Shown here one piece after another: positions 59,848 to 64,000 of a DNA stretch of 64,000 bases. Origin of the DNA: Theobroma cacao (lineage: Eukaryota; Streptophyta; Magnoliopsida; Malvales; Malvaceae); assembly GCF_000208745.1 (NCBI RefSeq), contig NC_030851.1:14992137-15056136 (forward strand). The letters are read 5' to 3'. Within the stretch, counting starts at the first letter, position 1; every line of letters begins with the position of its first letter. Both the position numbers and the translations under genes were made by a program. The notes under the pieces were generated by a model that was given only the letters and a program-made list of their open reading frames with translations, ran no database searches and was not told the origin of the DNA.

Positions 59848-59990
59848 GTTTCTTTTTATAGCTACACATCAATTCTCGATCTTCTTCCTACGTCTATATT
59901 TTGGAAGCTAAAGTAGCAAGTGTGTTCGCATGTCCATTCGTCGATCTTAAGATGTTTGCATCTCACCATTTGGAATTTCTCTAAAAGTGA

Positions 59991-60320
59991 CTAGACAATA
60001 GTTATGTAGGACACAAGCATAGGCTCTTTAAGAGAAAACTCACCATTTGTCTGTCTTACAATAAGATTGGAGTCTCCATGGATGCACAAGCTAATGACTC
60101 CAACAACAGTGGCCGTGTATAACCCCAAAATCAACGCTTCATATTCTACTTGGTTGTTGGTGCAATGAAAATCCAGCTTGGAAGCTAAAGAAAGAGGATC
60201 TTCTTTACATCTTACATTTACCTTGTCCATTCCCTCTGAATAAGCTTGATTGTTGTGAGAATTGAAATGTGACTTGCCTTCCACGTGAACTTCTCTTGGA
60301 GGAATTAATATTATCCTCAT
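59991..60320 (-). pseudogene. second (archaeal-type) RNase H of Tat element
   Basis: Reads ILIPPREVHVEG, ASKLDFHCTNNQVEYEALIL and HGDSNLIVRQTNGEF, the hallmark of the RVT_3-type RNase H (NNxAEYEAL, GDSxLVxxQ). The acidic residues of these motifs are present, but upstream and downstream frames are broken. Confidence 0.75.
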
Positions 60321-60323
60321 GCC

Positions 60324-60970
60324 TCAATCAAACAGTGAAAGAACCATCAAAATGAAAATCCCATTCTCCTTTTTTGTGCTAACAGAGCATACTTCATGGA
60401 GCTCTCTCAGAATAGAATCAGGAATCACTTCTTCAAATTGAGATAGAAAATGTGTCAGTATATTTGAGAGAGCCTGAGACTTGATCGTCTTGGGTTTCAC
60501 AACCCAAATGTCAAACTCTCCAAGTAAAAAAAGCCACTTTGTTATCCTCTCAAATAAAGCTAGCCGACGGAGCAAGAATTTGATCGGATTTGACTTGGTT
60601 ACCACTTTTAGTCTGTGAGCCAAAGAGTAATGGCAAAGTTTCCGAGTTACGCACACCAGTGCAAGACAATACTTCTCCATCGATGGATAGTTCAAGTCAC
60701 TCCCATGCAAACAAATACTCAGGTAATACATAAGTTTTCTCACCCCTCTACTTTTTGAACAAGTAGAGCTTTAATCGAGTGCAAAGTTGAAGTAAGGTAT
60801 AACATCATGAGTTCCCTTTTGATTGGTATAGATATTGCCTTACAAGAAGCAAGAATACCTTGGATTTTCTCATAAGCTTACTATTGTTGCTCATCTTATG
60901 AAAATGGGACCCCTTTCTTGAGAAGAGCTTTAAAAGACATAATGATCTCCCTTAGGGCTAAAATGAACCT
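60324..60970 (-). pseudogene. first (Gypsy) RNase H of Tat element
   Basis: Reads YPSMEKYCLALVCVTRKL and an IKFLLRRLALFERITKWLFLLGEFDI block, the usual RNase H and tether motifs of Gypsy pol (Y..EK..LA, R..KW...L.E[FY]DI). Several stops lie upstream towards 60970. Confidence 0.7.
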
Positions 60971-61800
60971 TCGAACGTGAGAAACTTTCCCTCATAGGCT
61001 TTTGAGTTGCTTTTGGTTTGATGAAGGTGGCATTGACTGAATAGCCTTTACCTTTGCAAGGTCCACATCTATGATTTTTCAATGAACCACTAAACCCAAG
61101 AACTTACCAACTCTTACTCTGAAGGCACACTTCCAAAGATTCATGCGTAACTTGTATTCTCGATATCTCTTGAACACACTTCTCAAGTCTTCAAGATGAT
61201 CTAGAGTTTTCTTGGACTTCACCACAATGTCATCCACAGTCTTCCAAGCAATCATGCATCATGTCATGGAAAATGGCTGTCATGACACGTTGATAAGTTG
61301 CACTTACATCCTTCAACCTGACTAGCATAATTGTATAATAAAAGTTACCAAACTAGGTTTTGAAGGTTGTTTTTTCTGCATCACTAAGTGCCATCTTTAT
61401 CTGGTTATATCCGTTGAAGCCATCCATGAATGAGAACATCTCATGACGAACTGTAGCATCCATAAGAGTATCAATGTTCAAAAGAGGAAAATCATCCTTG
61501 GGGTAAGCCTTATTTGTATCTCTAAAGTCCACACACACACTCGAATTGCTCCATTCTTTTTTTTTACAAGAACCATGTTTACTAGCCAAGTTGGATGATG
61601 TATCGGCTTGATGAACCCAACTTTAAGGAGTTTGTTGATTTCCTCCTTTAATTGGCTTTCTACTTCATGGAAAAATACCCCTGCATGCTACTTTATTAGT
61701 TTGGTTCTAGGAGAGCTATGTAACTCGTGAGTGACAAGTTCATCATCTAATCTGAGCATTTGCTCATATGCCAAAGCGAACACATATTGGAATTCCTTTA
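60971..61800 (-). pseudogene. Tat reverse transcriptase
   Basis: In order: LVKKKEWSNSSVCVDFRDTN (61515-61585), AYPKDDFPLLNIDTLMDAT, FMDGFNGYNQI and a broken VDDIVVKSK-like active-site piece near 61215-61235. FLG plus KVKAIQSMPP-like words follow (61030-61110). FxDGxxGYNQI and xDDI are core polymerase motifs of Gypsy reverse transcriptase. Stops and shifts occur after 61353. Confidence 0.74.
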
Positions 61801-62450
61801 ACAACTAAACCATTGTTATTCTCTATTCTTTTGAAAAGCTCTTACTTATAAAAGGTGGCTTAAGAGTTTCTCCTTCCTCAGCTAAGTTGAGCTCTTTCAA
61901 CTCGTTACCTTGTGGTTTCAGTTGTTCTTAAAGTTGTTCCACTACAAGTGATGCTTCATCCACCTCTTATACTTGCTTCACTTGAAGATAAGATGATGAT
62001 ATATCAAGTGGTTCATATGATATAAGGTCAAGAAAATATGCTTTTCCAGAATCCCCATCCCATCATAAGCAATGAACCATTTTCCCATCTTTAAGGGCAT
62101 AAAAGCTTATTCTAGTTAGATTTTCCCTCGTCTTTTTTAAGCGTCTTCTCTTTCCTCCACTCTTTTTTTTTTCTTTGATGTGATTTTCTCTTTATTTTAG
62201 GAATACTCTTCCTATCATGGAAATGGAACAATTTGAGCTTAACTATGGTAGTTTCGCCTTCATCTGCTAGTTTTTCAAAGAAAAAAGCTTCAGTTTAACT
62301 TACCTCATAATGCTCAAACAGTGCCTTAGTTACTATAATGAAGATTTCTTTCCCTTTCTAGTTGCCCTTGATGCATTAGTGGCTCAAAAAGGGAATAATA
62401 TTATGAATTTGTAAGAACTTCCTTTCTACGAGGAGGTGATAGGCCGCATC
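61801..62450 (-). pseudogene. Tat pol linker upstream of RT, truncated
   Basis: Fragments such as AYEQMLRLDDELVTHEL (about 61735-61790) and KPIHHPTWLVN (about 61585-61620) precede the polymerase core. The rest is broken Lys/Glu-rich coding sequence. It is cut off at 62450 by the LTR that starts at 62451. Confidence 0.5.
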
Positions 62451-64000
62451 TGTCAAGCCCTACTCTATTATATACTTGTCATGTCATTCATTTACTTGAT
62501 AGCATGTCTGCATACTTGGATGCCTCGGAGAATCGTTAAAAGTCGGTATCGTACCTAATGGTACAATTAAGTTCATTAAAACTTTGAACTAGTTTGAATA
62601 GAGATTTTAGGATGTATTTGAGGGTTATTGAACCTTAGAATGTTTTAATATGATGATTCGGAGTTTGAGGATTAACTTGGAGTCAAATTAGGAATTTTCA
62701 TAACGAATGGGCAAAATGATCATTTTGCTACCTAAGGGCAAAGTTGGAATGTTGGATGAAATTTTTGACCAAGTTTGACTAATTGGAGCATGATTTGAAT
62801 TTTAGAAGTGAAAATTTTCAATTTCGAGCATAAGGGCAAAATAGTCATTTTACGTGCCCATGAGGACGTAATTAGAATTTTTGGAATTTTACAACACCAT
62901 AACACTTGTCAAGCCCATGAATTTCACCTATTATCATTTTATACTTTGGATAATTAAGAAATTACATGTGGTGGTGAGCAAATGCTTAATTGTTAAGTTA
63001 TTAACCATGGACTAATCACGTGGTGACACATGTCAAGTTTTAATATTTTTATAATTGCCTTTATAAGCTCAACTTAAACTCTCCCATTTCATTCTTCATG
63101 GCCGGCCAAAGCAAAGACAAACCCTAGAGAAGAAAATCCAAGAGAAATTTGTTAAATTTCAAGGAACAAAACAATCAAAGGTAAGATTTTTCAGTTTTAG
63201 CTTAAGATCTACCTTACCCATGCTTTCTTTTTGATTTTCTATGGATGAAACACAAGTTTCCATGAGGGAATACATGCTGGCCGAACTTAGGGAGAGAGGT
63301 TTTGGTGATGGATTTTGCTAGATTTCATGATATCTTAGTGTTTTTAGTTATTTGATGATGTTTGGCATGAAAAACAAGCAAGAAAATCACATGCCCTTCA
63401 ACAACCCTCTTTGGCCAAATTTTATAGGTGACATGTTGATAATGGATTTTGTTGTATTTCATGTTATTTAGCTCATAATTGATGATTTATGGTATCAGAT
63501 ATCGAAATCGAAATGAATTTCGGTTACGGTGAATTAGGTCACAATTAAGCTCATTAAGGTACTTAGGTGTATTTGGAATTTTGGAAGTGAAATGAATGTA
63601 TTTGAAGTTGAATCAGATGTTTTGGTTAATTCAACAGTATATAGTTCGAGTTAGGTCGAATACAAATTCAGTCCGATCATAATTGAACCCGCGTAGAACA
63701 CCGTCTTTAAGTGATTATTCAGACAATTCTTATTCAATTTCATGCATTCATATAGAGCCTGAAATAGTTTTATAACAGTTTGGCATAAATATATTGAATT
63801 ACATGTCATGTATTATGTATAGGTGGTGAGCCCTCTAATAAAGGTAAAGATATTGTACCCGAGGACCAAGAATAGGAGTACTCCAAACTCTCGCTATTGT
63901 GAGTAACAGACTTTCATCTTAACTATCTAAAGTTGTTTCTACTCGTTTTTTTATGTTTTAAAGAATAATGAGTTTAAATGGTAAATTATTATGTTTTAAA
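62451..64000 (+). repeat. long LTR F (Gypsy-like), partial at window edge
   Basis: Starts TGTCAAGCCCTAC right against the Tat pol. TTTATAAG at 63059-63066 and a donor-like AAAGGTAAGA at 63178-63187 place a promoter and leader in plus orientation. No coding sequence is seen before the window ends, so it is either an LTR longer than 1.55 kb or an LTR plus leader. Confidence 0.5.

Larger units (their letters stand above)
58388..62450 (-). mobile_element. Tat-lineage Ty3/Gypsy element, 5'-truncated pol
   Basis: Minus-strand order is reverse transcriptase, RNase H, second (archaeal-type) RNase H, integrase. Two RNase H domains are the mark of the Tat lineage (Ogre, Retand, Grande relatives). The gag, protease and 5' LTR are missing because another LTR starts at 62451. 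The 3' side continues through repeats at 58455-58695 and, across the Sirevirus insertion, into sequence left of 50002. All domains carry stops or shifts. Confidence 0.78.

Overview
The window looks like nuclear DNA of a flowering plant, most likely a eudicot. It holds two ordinary plant genes (a class I TCP factor and a ten-exon plastidic glucose-6-phosphate dehydrogenase) in AT-rich sequence full of plant retroelements. The TCP20-like protein and the repeat style recall the Malvaceae, but that is an impression and not a proof.

Layout. 1-11 kb: a decayed LINE ORF1 (359-2790, minus), AT-rich repeats, a small LINE zinc-binding remnant (8960-9240) and a tRNA-like SINE fragment with a triplicated A-box segment (9543-9667). 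11-19.4 kb: the genic island, TCP20 (11349-12233, minus, intronless) and plastid G6PD (15561-19253, minus, all exon junctions resolved). 19.6-24.3 kb: DNA-transposon debris, including a foldback element and a non-autonomous hAT element with a perfect 8-bp target duplication. 24.3-32.2 kb: a Copia element with two LTRs, PBS and PPT, whose interior has been replaced or filled by other LTR-type repeats. 33.9-41 kb: two long related LTRs in opposite orientation (33933-36815 plus, 38144-40962 minus), the second containing an assembly gap of 621 N. 37.7-49.8 kb: a decayed plant-mobile-domain (PMD) gene on the plus strand, split by an LTR-like repeat that is itself split by another. 50.0-58.4 kb: a complete-length Sirevirus-type Copia element with exact ends and 5-bp target duplication but no reverse transcriptase or RNase H. 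58.4-62.45 kb: a Ty3/Gypsy pol on the minus strand with two RNase H domains (Tat lineage), 5'-truncated. 62451 to the end: another long LTR in plus orientation.

How it fits together. The only genes likely to be active are TCP20 and G6PD. To their right is a nest of insertions. Once the Sirevirus element is removed, the PMD gene and the Tat pol face each other tail to tail, which suggests that the PMD frame is the antisense accessory ORF of the Tat element. The most unusual signal is a shared design of the LTRs: at least three LTR types carry arrays of short perfect palindromes (centred on CTGCAG, ATCGAT or GTCGAC) together with hairpin-forming minisatellites and, in four of them, a splice-donor-like site downstream of the TATA box.
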